64,000 bases of DNA from Capnocytophaga sp. oral taxon 338 str. F0234 (GTDB lineage: Bacteria; Bacteroidota; Bacteroidia; Flavobacteriales; Flavobacteriaceae), in assembly GCF_000192225.1 (NCBI RefSeq), contig NZ_GL872413.1:2102613-2166612 (forward strand). The letters run 5' to 3'. Positions 1 through 8,802 of the stretch are shown piece after piece (positions within the stretch are counted from its first letter, which is position 1; the number at the start of each line of letters is the position of its first letter). Position numbers and translations under genes: made by a program. Below the pieces are notes generated by a model. That model was not told the DNA's origin. It worked only from the letters and a program-made list of their open reading frames with translations, and did no database searches.

Positions 1-276
1 ATGCAAGAAGCCTACATATACAAGCCTGGAAGTGGTGTATTTGTAGGAGTAGCACGTGCATTCTTCCACCAATCACTTTCTGTATATGCTGTAGCCTCCG
101 ACTTTTATAATGGGCTGAACCGACATGCCCGTATACAAAACTCATACATCAGTAACAGTACCGCCTATAGCTACAGTAATTTTAGTTTCAAGATAGGGAT
201 AAGCTATAACTTCAACACTACCCAAAGCAAATACAAAGGAAAAGAAACGAGTGAGGAGGAAAACAACCGAATGTAA
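1..276 (+). CDS. Outer-membrane beta-barrel protein, C-terminal end (partial)
   Basis: Only the last 91 residues are inside the window; the reading frame is open from base 1, so the gene starts upstream. Alternating polar and aromatic strands (SNFSFKIGISYNFN) look like the last strands of a Bacteroidota outer-membrane beta-barrel of the TonB-dependent receptor or OMP_b-brl type. A short charged tail follows the last strand. The stop lies 1 bp from the stop of the convergent DUF2797 gene. The family assignment rests on strand pattern only; the substrate cannot be judged. Confidence 0.55.
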   Translation: MQEAYIYKPGSGVFVGVARAFFHQSLSVYAVASDFYNGLNRHARIQNSYISNSTAYSYSNFSFKIGISYNFNTTQSKYKGKETSEEENNRM

Positions 277-277
277 T

Positions 278-1075
278 TTAAGAAAAACTAATCTCCACTA
301 CAAACCCCTCGTGTCCGCGTACATTAAATACTGTATTATCCTCAAAGAGGAGGTATTGCCCTTTGATTCCTATAAGTTTTCCCTGATATTGTAGGGTCTT
401 GGGCATTGTAAGGCTGGTTACTTTGGTAGGATACCTAAGGACTGGATAGGTAATATCATATACAGGTATTCCTTCACTGAAATAGGGAAGTACCTCCTGA
501 GGTAAGAAAGACTTGAGTCCTTGCTTCACTGAGGGTAAGTCTACCCTCTGAAGTTGGTTGGTAAGCATCTTACGCCAATTGGTCTTATCGGAGATATGCG
601 CCTTGAGGGCGACCTCCCCTATCCCTGCTAAGTAGCGGTTGGGTACCTCCAATATAATAAGTGCTTGGTGCGCTCCCTGATCAATCCATCGGGTAGGCAT
701 TTGTGTTTTTCGGGTAACGCCTACTTTTACCTCGCTGGAATTGGCTAAATAAAGTAGGTGCGGTTGTAGTTGTATCTGCTGTTCATAAGCCAAATCCCTA
801 TCCTCTATACCCAGATGAGCCTTGCTTAGCTCTGGGCGGATGATCCATTCCCCTACCTCAGGAGCTTCAAAGAAACACTTCTTACAGAGTCCCTGCCTAT
901 AGATCTCTTTGTGTTGCCCACAATGCAAGCACTGGTAACCCACAAAGCACAAGGAGATTCGTTGCCCCAATAAGGTGTTCATTGGGAACTCTCCCTGTTC
1001 CAAGGGAAGGTAATACTGTACAGGGGCTTGTGCCTCAGTTCGCATTTTTCTTAAAACCGTTTGGTAGGTTTTCAT
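278..1075 (-). CDS. DUF2797 domain-containing protein
   Basis: About 265 residues from the ATG at 1075. A longer reading from 1114 exists, but the sequence from MKTYQTVLRKM fits better as the N-terminus. Near residue 50 a zinc-ribbon-like pair of CxxC motifs (CLHCGQ, CKKCFF) is visible, followed by the conserved block around VGVTRKTQMPTRWIDQG, characteristic of DUF2797. The function of the family is unknown. It converges with the outer-membrane protein at 1-276 and is divergent from the GH3 gene; the 85-bp gap must hold promoters for both. Confidence 0.85.
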   Translation of the reverse strand: MKTYQTVLRKMRTEAQAPVQYYLPLEQGEFPMNTLLGQRISLCFVGYQCLHCGQHKEIYRQGLCKKCFFEAPEVGEWIIRPELSKAHLGIEDRDLAYEQQIQLQPHLLYLANSSEVKVGVTRKTQMPTRWIDQGAHQALIILEVPNRYLAGIGEVALKAHISDKTNWRKMLTNQLQRVDLPSVKQGLKSFLPQEVLPYFSEGIPVYDITYPVLRYPTKVTSLTMPKTLQYQGKLIGIKGQYLLFEDNTVFNVRGHEGFVVEISFS

Positions 1076-1160
1076 ATTTTTTGTACTTTTACGTCCTGTT
1101 TTTATCAAAGACAAAAATAATAAAAATAAATCAACTTCATATACCTTTTTAAAGAAAAAT

Positions 1161-2687
1161 ATGGCTTTAACGATTATTCATTCCATAGCTTCTTGGTTTT
1201 TACGCAAGCGTATAGACCAAATAGAAGAATTTATCAAACACCCTCACGAAGTACAGGAGAATGTCTGTGCCAAGCTCTTAGAAGCGGCACAAGCCACCGA
1301 AATGGGCAAGAAATACGACTTTATTTCCATTCGAAACTATGAGGATTTTGCCTCCCGTATCCCTATCACTATCTATGAAGACATAGAACCCATGATAGAG
1401 CGTGCCCGCCGTGGGGAGCAGAACCTTTTCTGGTGTACCCCTATCAAATGGTTCGCCAAGAGCAGTGGTACGACCAATGCCAAAAGCAAGTTTATCCCCG
1501 TAAGCGAGGAAGCCCTCCAAAATTGCCACTACAAGGCAGGTAAGGATATGCTCTGTTTGTACCTGAACAATAATCCCGACTCCAACCTCTTTACAGGAAA
1601 GAGCCTACGCCTTGGGGGCAGTAAGGAGTTATACGAGGAAAATGGGACTATCTTTGGCGACTTATCAGCCATACTTATAGACAACCTCCCTTTCTGGGCG
1701 GAATTCAGCTGTACCCCCTCCACTAAAGTGTCCCTAATGAGCGAGTGGGAAGCCAAGATGAAGGCTATCATTGCCGAATCCTCACGGGAGAATGTAACCA
1801 GCTTGGTAGGCGTCCCCTCATGGATGATGGTACTCCTAAGACAAGCTCTTGCTTATACAGGTAAGGAAAACATATTGGAGATATGGAAAAACTTAGAGGT
1901 ATATTTCCATGGCGGGGTGAGTTTTGTCCCTTACCGAGAGCAATATAAGCAACTTATTCCCTCCGATAGTTTCCGCTATTATGAGACCTACAACGCCTCC
2001 GAGGGCTTTTTTGCCATACAGGATAGAAACAACAGCGACGAAATGCTACTGATGCTGGACTATGGTATATTCTATGAGTTTATCCCTATGGACAGCTTTG
2101 GCACCCCTGCCCAGAAGGCCATTCCACTATGGGAAGTAGAGGTTGGTAAGAACTACGCCATGGTGATTACTACCAATGCAGGGCTTTGGCGTTATCAGAT
2201 AGGCGATACAGTACGCTTTACCTCCACCTCGCCCTATCGTATCAAGATCACAGGACGCACCAAGCACCATATCAACGTATTTGGGGAAGAGCTTATCATA
2301 GAGAACACCGAGGAAGCGCTTAAGAGAGCCTGTCATAAGCACCATTGTAGCGTGATAGAATACACCGTGGCACCTATTTTCATGCAGGGCAACAAGAGCG
2401 GTGGGCACGAGTGGATCATTGAGTTCGAAACCGCCCCTGAGGATATAGAAGCCTTCACCCGTACCTTGGACACTGAACTAAAAGCACTTAACTCCGATTA
2501 CGAGGCCAAGCGCTATAACGATATGACCCTTGCTATGCCCAAGATACACATTGCCCGAAAGAACCTCTTCCACGACTGGCTTAAGGAAAACGGCAAGTTA
2601 GGAGGTCAACATAAGATTCCGCGCCTTTCTAACACTCGTGATTACTTTGAGGCAATCTGGAAGCTAAAGGATAATAATGCCAATTAA
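1161..2687 (+). CDS. GH3-family acyl-adenylate/amido synthetase-like protein
   Basis: A 508-residue protein of the GH3 (auxin-responsive promoter) family, which in plants are acyl-acid amido synthetases of the ANL adenylation superfamily. The phosphate-binding loop is seen as KSSGTTNAKSK (Ser101-Thr105), a second nucleotide motif as YNASEGFFA near residue 275, and the hinge region as GDTVRF followed by KITGRTKHHINVFGEE. Length is normal for bacterial members. Bacterial substrates are not known, so no reaction is assigned. A possible weak -7 element, TACTTTTA, lies about 70 bp upstream at 1088-1095. It is followed by an AT-rich accessory patch with which it is unlikely to be functionally linked. 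Confidence 0.85.
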   Translation: MALTIIHSIASWFLRKRIDQIEEFIKHPHEVQENVCAKLLEAAQATEMGKKYDFISIRNYEDFASRIPITIYEDIEPMIERARRGEQNLFWCTPIKWFAKSSGTTNAKSKFIPVSEEALQNCHYKAGKDMLCLYLNNNPDSNLFTGKSLRLGGSKELYEENGTIFGDLSAILIDNLPFWAEFSCTPSTKVSLMSEWEAKMKAIIAESSRENVTSLVGVPSWMMVLLRQALAYTGKENILEIWKNLEVYFHGGVSFVPYREQYKQLIPSDSFRYYETYNASEGFFAIQDRNNSDEMLLMLDYGIFYEFIPMDSFGTPAQKAIPLWEVEVGKNYAMVITTNAGLWRYQIGDTVRFTSTSPYRIKITGRTKHHINVFGEELIIENTEEALKRACHKHHCSVIEYTVAPIFMQGNKSGGHEWIIEFETAPEDIEAFTRTLDTELKALNSDYEAKRYNDMTLAMPKIHIARKNLFHDWLKENGKLGGQHKIPRLSNTRDYFEAIWKLKDNNAN

Positions 2688-2739
2688 TAGTAGAAAATGA
2701 TTGTATAGTCTAATTCGTTAAGACGCAATAAAAATTGAT

Positions 2740-3228
2740 ATGAAGAAAAATATCATCAAAATACTAATTACATTAGTATTGTTGCTCTTTATTGTATTTG
2801 ATATTATGTATCTTATAGGGTGTTATGTATCCCTAAAATTCCAAATAGAAGACAATGTTAGCTCCACAATCATAGATGTAATATATAATTTTGTTGATAA
2901 AGTTGCCTTTTTTTCCATAATCAATGCTTTAATCATCTCTTTATTGGGGGAATATATTCTTTTCAGAAACAAGAGAAATATAATTGAAGAAAAAAAGAAG
3001 TCTATCCCTATTTTTGTTTGTATATACACTATCCTGCAATTATCTGTTATATTTTATAGCTACTATGGATTAAAATCCAATAGCCAACAAGATATGATAG
3101 GAACCAATGTTATGGAAAGTATAAACGATATGACCATAGGACTTTTTACATCTCTCTTTTTTAGCTTGGTTATATGCTGTTTGATGCTTCTATTTATCCA
3201 TAAAAGGCCTATAACTAATGATAAATAA
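2740..3228 (+). CDS. Small integral membrane protein, unknown
   Basis: A 162-residue protein with four predicted membrane segments (about residues 7-30, 50-72, 88-108 and 132-153) separated by short charged loops such as FRNKRNIIEEKKK. No family is recognised. It is strongly AT-rich, unlike the GH3 gene upstream, and its last 11 bp overlap the start of a second, disrupted membrane-protein gene, so the two were probably translated as a pair. It may belong to the decaying accessory patch at 3.2-5.6 kb, but this copy is intact. Confidence 0.6.
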   Translation: MKKNIIKILITLVLLLFIVFDIMYLIGCYVSLKFQIEDNVSSTIIDVIYNFVDKVAFFSIINALIISLLGEYILFRNKRNIIEEKKKSIPIFVCIYTILQLSVIFYSYYGLKSNSQQDMIGTNVMESINDMTIGLFTSLFFSLVICCLMLLFIHKRPITNDK

Positions 3229-3529
3229 TTCCATAAAAGTTTTAGGGAAATATAATATTTCAATAGCCATTGTGCTTTTTGGAGTCTATCTTATGGCAGT
3301 TTGAGGGCTTTTAAGGTATGATAATAGCAAGTTTGCCTATCCTATTCAAATTATATTGCCTATTACTGTCTTACAATTACTCATAAGTATCGTTTTTTGT
3401 ATATTATTTTGGAGAAAACAACCCAAAATGCGTAGCTTATGGCTCATTATGTTAATAGGGTTGCTGTTATTCTTAGAATTGCTTTGTATTCCACTAATAG
3501 CTATATATGGAATGGCACAAGGAAATTAA
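3218..3529 (+). pseudogene. Small membrane protein interrupted by in-frame TGA
   Basis: The frame starting with ATG at 3218 (overlapping the previous gene by 11 bp) reads 28 codons to a TGA at 3302-3304. The same frame then stays open for 74 more codons to TAA at 3527-3529, giving a 103-residue product if the TGA is read through. The translation on both sides is membrane-like: ISIAIVLFGVYLMAV before the TGA, two further hydrophobic segments after it. One TGG-to-TGA change would explain it. A short intact gene of 28 codons is the alternative. No family is recognised. Confidence 0.6.
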
Positions 3530-3575
3530 GATTTTACTTCTGTACAAATTAAAATAGATTAAAAAATAAAAATTT

Positions 3576-3829
3576 ATGAATAAAGATTTAGAAAAAATAT
3601 AAATCCAAGAGTTTTTTGGGATTGTTCTTTTGAAGATTTAGATTTAGAGAAAGATAAAATCTTTATCATCGGTAGAATTATGATGAGAGGAACAGATAGG
3701 GAAATCCATTTTATAGAAGATAACTTTTCTTTGAAAGAGATAAAAGACGCTGTGGAAAAATCTACTGAAACTGATGATATATGTATAAATTATTACCAAA
3801 AATTATACAACTATGGAAATAGAAGATAA
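3576..3829 (+). pseudogene. DUF6922-type (AbiEi-like antitoxin) gene, frameshifted
   Basis: ATG at 3576 opens MNKDLEKI and meets TAA after eight codons. The next frame carries a clear DUF6922-like sequence (NINPRVFWDCSFEDLDLEKDK, then FIIGRIMMRGTD) to TAA at 3827-3829. The frames join if one A is added to the six-A run at 3592-3597. DUF6922 genes commonly precede AbiEii/AbiGii nucleotidyltransferase toxins and are presumed antitoxins. The stop overlaps the start of such a toxin gene at 3813 by 17 bp, as expected for a coupled pair. A one-base sequencing error in the A run cannot be excluded. Confidence 0.65.
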
Positions 3830-4484
3830 TAAAGCTGTAGGAAAATCTCAAATAGAGTTACTCAATAAATTAATGTCATTAGAGTACCTTTCCTAATATT
3901 GTTTAGTCGGAGGAACTAATCTAGCTCTAAGGTATGGACACAGAATATCAATAGACTTAGATATATTTAGACATAATCCTTCTGCTAATATAGAAGAAAA
4001 TATGATGATCTCAAATATGATTAAAAAGGTTTTCCCTACTGCTGAGATTATCAGTATTAATAAAATAGGTATTTTCCTGTACATAGGTGAGATAAAAGTC
4101 GATATCATTGAATATCCTTTTCCTTTTTTCGAGGTAGAAACAATAAAGGGGATTCGCTTAGCCTCAAAATCTGATATCAGTACTATGAAAATTAGTGCCA
4201 TAACCAACAGAGGTTCTCGTAAAGATTTTTATGATTTACATGAATTATTAAAAGAATTTACCTTAAAAGAGATCATTGATGACTATCAAAGAAAATATAA
4301 TATTGATAATTTGGAAATGGCAAAAAGGTCTCTAATATATTTTGAGGATGCAAATAATGAAAAAGAAAGAAATAATAAAGTTATTAGCCTTATAAATGAA
4401 AGTTGGGAAAACATAAAAGATGATATAGAGAGAAAATACAACGAATTATTTCAAATCTCTCATAAAAACAGACAAAAGAAATAA
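3813..4484 (+). pseudogene. AbiEii/AbiGii-type nucleotidyltransferase toxin, nonsense mutation
   Basis: From ATG 3813 the frame runs 27 codons to TAA at 3894-3896, then stays open in the same frame to 4484 (about 223 residues in all). The nucleotidyltransferase core directly after the stop is intact: LVGGTNLALRYGHRISIDLD, with the GG-N motif and paired aspartates, then KVDIIEYPFPF and the family signature KISAITNRGSRKDFYDLHELL. This is the type IV-like AbiE toxin fold. The frame could be translated from the internal ATG at 4002, but that product lacks the catalytic GG and D-D motifs, so the gene is presumed dead. Confidence 0.8.
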
Positions 4485-4556
4485 TTTTTTGGAAATATTC
4501 TATTGTATTTGGTACGTAGTATATAGCCCATCTTACTGAAACAAGTAAAAAACTCT

Positions 4557-4587
4557 TTGCAAAGCTCAAAGAAATATTTTATCTTTG
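4557..4587 (+). promoter_or_regulatory. Bacteroidota-type promoter of the DyP peroxidase gene
   Basis: TTG at 4557-4559 and TATCTTTG at 4580-4587, separated by 20 bp, match the Bacteroidota TTG/TAnnTTTG consensus. The start codon is 75 bp further on. Confidence 0.6.
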
Positions 4588-4662
4588 CCTCTAAAGAAAA
4601 CAAGCAGAAATAGATAATGTAACTTCCTGTTATTTCGTCTATTCCTTAAAAAAGAAAATTGT

Positions 4663-5576
4663 ATGAAAAAATATCAAAACGTAACAGACTTACCCAATAA
4701 CAACACAGTGTTTTTGGTATGGGTATTTAAAAAGAATTTGGACAAAGCACAACTTTCTGTTACTTTTGCAAAAGCATGTAGTTTGGTAGGAAATCTCAAC
4801 CACTCAGCTGCAGACCGATTCCCCGAAGCCCGTGCGAGTGTAACTATAGGTATCAGCCATAGCGGATGGCTTACCTTGGGGTTACCTAAACCTCTACCTA
4901 AAGAACTTAAAGATTTTCAGCCTATCAAAGGTAGCAAACACACGGCTGTGGCTACCGAAGGTGATCTACATTTTCATATTCGCGCACACAACCCCAGCTT
5001 GGCTTATGATATGGCAACGACTATCAGCGATGTGATGCAGCCTGTAGCTGATCGTATAGTCAATGTACAAGGATTTAGGTATTGGGACGGACGTGCTATC
5101 ATCGGTTTTGTAGATGGAACTGAAAATCCTCAAGGACAAGAACGAGAACAGTTTGCCGTAGTAGGTAATGAAGATCCCCTTTATCAAGGGGGAAGTTATC
5201 TATTTGTACAAAAATACGTACATGATATGAATGCTTGGCGTGCCCTTCCTGTTAGCGAACAGGAAAAAGTAATAGGACGCTAGAGATGGACGATGATACC
5301 AAGCCTTCCAATGCCCATTCTGCCCTTGCCAATGTGGGAGACGACCTAAAAGTAGTCAGAGACAATATGCCTTTCCATGACCCTGCGAGCCACCAGATGG
5401 GTACTTACTTTATTTGCTATGCGAACACCTTCAGTACTGTAGAGAAGATGCTTACCAATATGTTCGTAGGCAATCCTATAGGTAATTATGATCGCTTGTT
5501 GGATTTCAGTACTGCCCAAACAGGTACCCTCTTCTTTGTCCCTTCATTAGATATGTTGGACGACTTTGCTGGCTAA
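4663..5576 (+). pseudogene. DyP-type heme peroxidase, disrupted at centre
   Basis: Two adjacent open frames encode the halves of one YfeX/EfeB-like dye-decolorising peroxidase. The first, 4663-5283 (206 residues), carries the GxxDG motif as GFVDGTENPQG with Asp151. The second, 5286-5576 (96 residues), begins MDDDTKPSNAH, holding the proximal heme histidine, and then the distal arginine region VVRDNMPF. Between IGR and MDDD family members have about seven residues, whereas here five bases including TAG remain. A deletion of about 16 bp is inferred. Each half lacks essential heme ligands found in the other, so neither should be active. Confidence 0.85.
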
Positions 5577-5615
5577 TCATAGAAAAATATCAGAACCACA
5601 CCAAACACATTGCAC

Positions 5616-6893
5616 ATGAACTATTATAACATCAAACATAAGGACGAAATCGTCTCCTTCAAGGAAGCTACCCTAAGGGGATTGGGAAAGGACAAAGGTC
5701 TTTTTGTTCCCGAACATATCCCTACCTTACCTGCGGCTTTTTTTGAGGAAATTACTCAGAAAAGTAACATAGAAATCGCTACAGAGGCACTTTACCCCTA
5801 TGTCAATGACAGTTTCTCTAAGGAAGAGCTCCAAAAGGTTTTGGAAGAAGTCTTTGTCTTTGATACGCCTGTAAAGGAACTCTTAAGTAATACCTCTGTA
5901 TTGGAACTATTCCATGGGCCTACGATGGCCTTCAAGGATGTAGGAGCTCGCTTTATGGCACGTTGCTTAGGCAAGTTCTCCGATAAGGATAATCCGACTA
6001 CGGTAGTGGTGGCTACCTCTGGTGATACGGGGAGTGCTGTAGCCAATGGCTTTTACAAAGTGGAGGGAGTAAGAGTAGTCATTCTCTTCCCTAAAGGAAA
6101 AGTAAGCCCTTTCCAAGAATACCAAATGACCTCCTTAGGCGCCAATATCCAAGCGGTAGAGGTAGAGGGTACCTTTGATGACTGCCAAGCCCTTGTCAAG
6201 CAAGCCCTTTCGGATGCTTCCCTCAAGGCAGAACGCGTGCTAAGCAGTGCCAACTCTATCAATATAGCCCGCTTTCTCCCCCAGATGCTTTACTACTTCT
6301 TTGCCTATAAGCAGGTGAAAAACCTCTTAGGAGGTAAGGATTGGGTAGTGGCCGTCCCCAGTGGGAACTTTGGCAACCTAACCGCTGGCCTATATGCTCA
6401 CGCTATGGGACTTCCTATAAGTAAGTTTGTAGCAGCCAACAATGCCAATGATACTTTTTACCTCTATCTACAATCAGGGAATTATCATGCAAAACCATCA
6501 GTAGCCACTCTTTCCAATGCTATGGATGTAGGAGATCCTAGTAATTTTGTACGTATTCAGGAACTCTTCCATAATAATCTGGATGCTATTCGCAAAATGA
6601 TTATAGGGGAAACTATCTCCGATAAAGAAACCCTGAATGAGATAGCCTATATTCATAATACCATAGGATACATACTTGACCCTCATTCTGCTGTGGGACA
6701 CTTGGCTCTGCAAAAAGTATTACTTCCCTCACAATATGGAACGGTACTAAGTACTGCTAGCCCGAAGAAGTTTAATGAGGTAATCAGACAAGTAATTCCT
6801 TCCTTTCCTACTCCAAAGGTGGATTTAAGTTCTTGTCATAAGAAGTGCATTGCTAATTCATACGAAGCTTATAAGGAAATACTTCTCAACTAA
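5616..6893 (+). CDS. thrC: Threonine synthase
   Basis: A 425-residue pyridoxal-phosphate enzyme that converts O-phosphohomoserine to threonine. The start is ATG 5616 (MNYYNIKHKDEIVSF); a TTG two codons upstream is less likely. The PLP lysine lies in PTMAFKDVGARF (about Lys107), followed by the phosphate-binding ATSGDTGSAV loop and VPSGNFGNLTAG. Length and motif order are normal for class I threonine synthase. It follows the broken peroxidase by 39 bp and converges on comF with an 11-bp gap. No homoserine kinase or dehydrogenase lies beside it. Confidence 0.95.
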   Translation: MNYYNIKHKDEIVSFKEATLRGLGKDKGLFVPEHIPTLPAAFFEEITQKSNIEIATEALYPYVNDSFSKEELQKVLEEVFVFDTPVKELLSNTSVLELFHGPTMAFKDVGARFMARCLGKFSDKDNPTTVVVATSGDTGSAVANGFYKVEGVRVVILFPKGKVSPFQEYQMTSLGANIQAVEVEGTFDDCQALVKQALSDASLKAERVLSSANSINIARFLPQMLYYFFAYKQVKNLLGGKDWVVAVPSGNFGNLTAGLYAHAMGLPISKFVAANNANDTFYLYLQSGNYHAKPSVATLSNAMDVGDPSNFVRIQELFHNNLDAIRKMIIGETISDKETLNEIAYIHNTIGYILDPHSAVGHLALQKVLLPSQYGTVLSTASPKKFNEVIRQVIPSFPTPKVDLSSCHKKCIANSYEAYKEILLN

Positions 6894-6904
6894 GTAAGCC
6901 ATAG

Positions 6905-7603
6905 TTATTCATTATTACTATATGCCATACAGGCAAAGCTAACTGTGGCTTCTGCTTTTTCTATTAATAAGGAAGCACAACGAGCGAGTGTTGCTCCTGT
7001 GGTGATAATATCATCCACCATAAGAATATGCTTTCCTTTAATTGCTGATGAATTCACAAGGACAAATTCCTCAGAGGTTCCTTTCTGTCGTTCCAACCAA
7101 TGTTTCTTAGCTTGTGCCGAATTATAGGTTTGTTTAAGTAATATTTTCTCTGAATAAGGTACTTGAAGTGCTTGAGCAATTGTCTTACCAAAAAGAGTTA
7201 CTTGATTGTAACCTCTTTTCCTCTGTTTTTTAGGATGTAAAGGAACAGGTATAACCATCTCTACCCCTTGAAAATAACCAGAAGTGGCAAGTTGATAGGC
7301 ATACCATTCTCCCAGCCATTTCCCGATATTCTCTTTTCCTTGATATTTCAAGGCATGTATGAGCCGCTGAGTGATACTTCCTTTCTCATAATAGAGTAAG
7401 GCAGCTGCTTTATTTACAGGAATTCTACCCCAGAATTTCTCTTTCATAGGATTATCTTCCTGTGTATGAAAGAGCGTTTCCCTTAATTCATGCCTACAAG
7501 TAGAACAGAGAAAATCCTCCTGACTACCCATAATTTGAGAACATCCTAAGCAATATTTAGGGAATAATATTGACAAAATATCTTTATAGATAGAAAAGTT
7601 CAT
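6905..7603 (-). CDS. comF: ComF family phosphoribosyltransferase-like protein
   Basis: 232 residues from ATG 7603 (MNFSIYKDILSILFPK). The N-terminus carries two cysteine pairs (CLGC and CSTC), a zinc ribbon typical of ComF; the C-terminus has a phosphoribosyltransferase signature HILMVDDIITTGATL. ComF/GntX proteins contribute to DNA uptake in competent bacteria, but many hosts are not known to be competent, so the role here is inferred. It is separated from the upstream rplI gene by a strong terminator (7621-7651), so it has its own transcript, possibly with almost no leader. Confidence 0.85.
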   Translation of the reverse strand: MNFSIYKDILSILFPKYCLGCSQIMGSQEDFLCSTCRHELRETLFHTQEDNPMKEKFWGRIPVNKAAALLYYEKGSITQRLIHALKYQGKENIGKWLGEWYAYQLATSGYFQGVEMVIPVPLHPKKQRKRGYNQVTLFGKTIAQALQVPYSEKILLKQTYNSAQAKKHWLERQKGTSEEFVLVNSSAIKGKHILMVDDIITTGATLARCASLLIEKAEATVSFACMAYSNNE

Positions 7604-7620
7604 TGTACAATAATAATATA

Positions 7621-7651
7621 AAAAAACCATCTTTCTTTAAGGGAAAGATGG
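7621..7651 (-). terminator. Rho-independent terminator of rpsF-rpsR-rplI
   Basis: Perfect 9-bp inverted repeat (7627-7635 with 7643-7651, 7-nt loop) followed on the minus strand by six T residues. It lies 24 bp after the rplI stop. Confidence 0.8.
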
Positions 7652-7674
7652 CTATTTAAAATCTATGAATAAAT

Positions 7675-8127
7675 CTATTTAGTTTCAGCGACTACCTCAA
7701 AAGGGAGCGCAACGATTACCTCTCTGTGTAAGCGTATAGAGGCTTCATATTTACCTGTTTGTTTGATATTGCCTCCTGCTATATAGATATATTTTTTATC
7801 TACTTGGTGACCTGCCTTAAGCAATTCTTGAGCAATATCATCATGATTTACTGAACCAAATAACTTATTTCCAGCACCTGCTTTAGCAAATATTTTAACT
7901 TCCAATTGTTGGATAGCTTTAGCAAGTTCCTTAGCATCTTCAATAATTTTCTTTTCCTTAAAGGCTCTTTGCTTTAGGTTCTCTGCCAATACTTTTTTAG
8001 CAGCGGGAGTCGCTAGAATAGCAAATCCTTGTGGAATAAGATAATTGCGCCCATATCCGTTCTTTACGGTCACTATATCGTCCTTAAAACCTAAGTTAGG
8101 GACATCATTTTTAAGTATAATTTCCAT
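7675..8127 (-). CDS. rplI: 50S ribosomal protein L9
   Basis: 150 residues, full length. The N-terminal L9 signature NDVPNLGFKDDIVTVKNGYG and the long connecting helix rich in lysine and alanine are clear. L9 bridges domains of 23S rRNA near the L1 stalk. It is the last gene of rpsF-rpsR-rplI and ends before a strong terminator. Unusually for this phylum, GAAAGGA, partly complementary to the 16S rRNA 3' end, sits four bases before the ATG; the spacing is too short for a standard Shine-Dalgarno, so it may be chance. Confidence 0.97.
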   Translation of the reverse strand: MEIILKNDVPNLGFKDDIVTVKNGYGRNYLIPQGFAILATPAAKKVLAENLKQRAFKEKKIIEDAKELAKAIQQLEVKIFAKAGAGNKLFGSVNHDDIAQELLKAGHQVDKKYIYIAGGNIKQTGKYEASIRLHREVIVALPFEVVAETK

Positions 8128-8144
8128 TGATTCCTTTCGTTTAA

Positions 8145-8438
8145 TTATTTTAATAAATCAGCTACATAAGGCAGTAGTGCTAAGTGACGAGCTCTCTTAA
8201 CAGCTACTGCTATCTTTCGTTGAAATTTCAACGAAGTACCTGTAATACGGCGAGGTAATAACTTTCCTTGCTCATTAATGAATTTCAATAAGAAATCAGG
8301 GTCTTTATAATCAATATATTTGATACCTAATTTTTTGAAACGGCAATATTTTTTGTTCTTATTGGTATCTATATTCAGTGGAGTAAGATATCTGATATCT
8401 CCTTCTTTTTTTCCTTTTGCTTGTTGTTCGATAGACAT
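8145..8438 (-). CDS. rpsR: 30S ribosomal protein S18
   Basis: 97 residues, with the S18 core [20 protein letters not shown] and [21 protein letters not shown]18 pairs with S6 on the platform of the small subunit. In Flavobacterium ribosomes S6, S18 and S21 together sequester the 16S anti-Shine-Dalgarno tail, which fits the lack of ribosome-binding sites across this window (family knowledge, not seen here directly). The start is 2 bp after the rpsF stop, so the two are translationally coupled. Confidence 0.97.
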   Translation of the reverse strand: MSIEQQAKGKKEGDIRYLTPLNIDTNKNKKYCRFKKLGIKYIDYKDPDFLLKFINEQGKLLPRRITGTSLKFQRKIAVAVKRARHLALLPYVADLLK

Positions 8439-8440
8439 TT

Positions 8441-8782
8441 TTAGGCTTTTTTACTGTTTAACTTTGCTCTTCTTTTTTCAGCCCAAGCGACGGCATCTTT
8501 GTCGAGCTTTACGGTAAGATAGCGCATTACACGCTCATCTCTTCTGAATTCTACTTCAAAACTCTCAATAATATCTCCAGGAGCTTTGAATTCAAACAAG
8601 TGATAAAATCCACTTTTTTTGTTTTGAATGGAGTAGGCTAATTTCTTTAAACCCCAATCTTCTTTTGCTACCATTTCAGCTCCCTTTGAGGTTAAGAAAT
8701 TTTCAAATTTCTCAACTGCTTCCTTTATCTGTGCTTCAGATAAAACGGGATTCAAAATGAAAACAGTTTCGTAATGATTCAT
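8441..8782 (-). CDS. rpsF: 30S ribosomal protein S6
   Basis: 113 residues from ATG 8782 ([16 protein letters not shown]), which is the conserved S6 N-terminus; the longer frame to 8809 would run into the promoter. First gene of the rpsF-rpsR-rplI operon. No ssb or priB gene intervenes, as is usual for Bacteroidota. The promoter at 8807-8837 lies in a perfect 15-bp palindrome, so regulation may be unusual. Confidence 0.97.
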   Translation of the reverse strand: MNHYETVFILNPVLSEAQIKEAVEKFENFLTSKGAEMVAKEDWGLKKLAYSIQNKKSGFYHLFEFKAPGDIIESFEVEFRRDERVMRYLTVKLDKDAVAWAEKRRAKLNSKKA

Positions 8783-8802
8783 AAAACTTTTATTTAAATT
8801 GA

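Noticed and set aside
5798..6262. Minus-strand frames opposite thrC
   Set aside because: Antisense to catalytic motifs of threonine synthase; no independent support.
8128..8140. Shine-Dalgarno-like GAAAGGA before rplI
   Set aside because: Only four bases from the ATG and not seen at the other genes; kept as a remark only.
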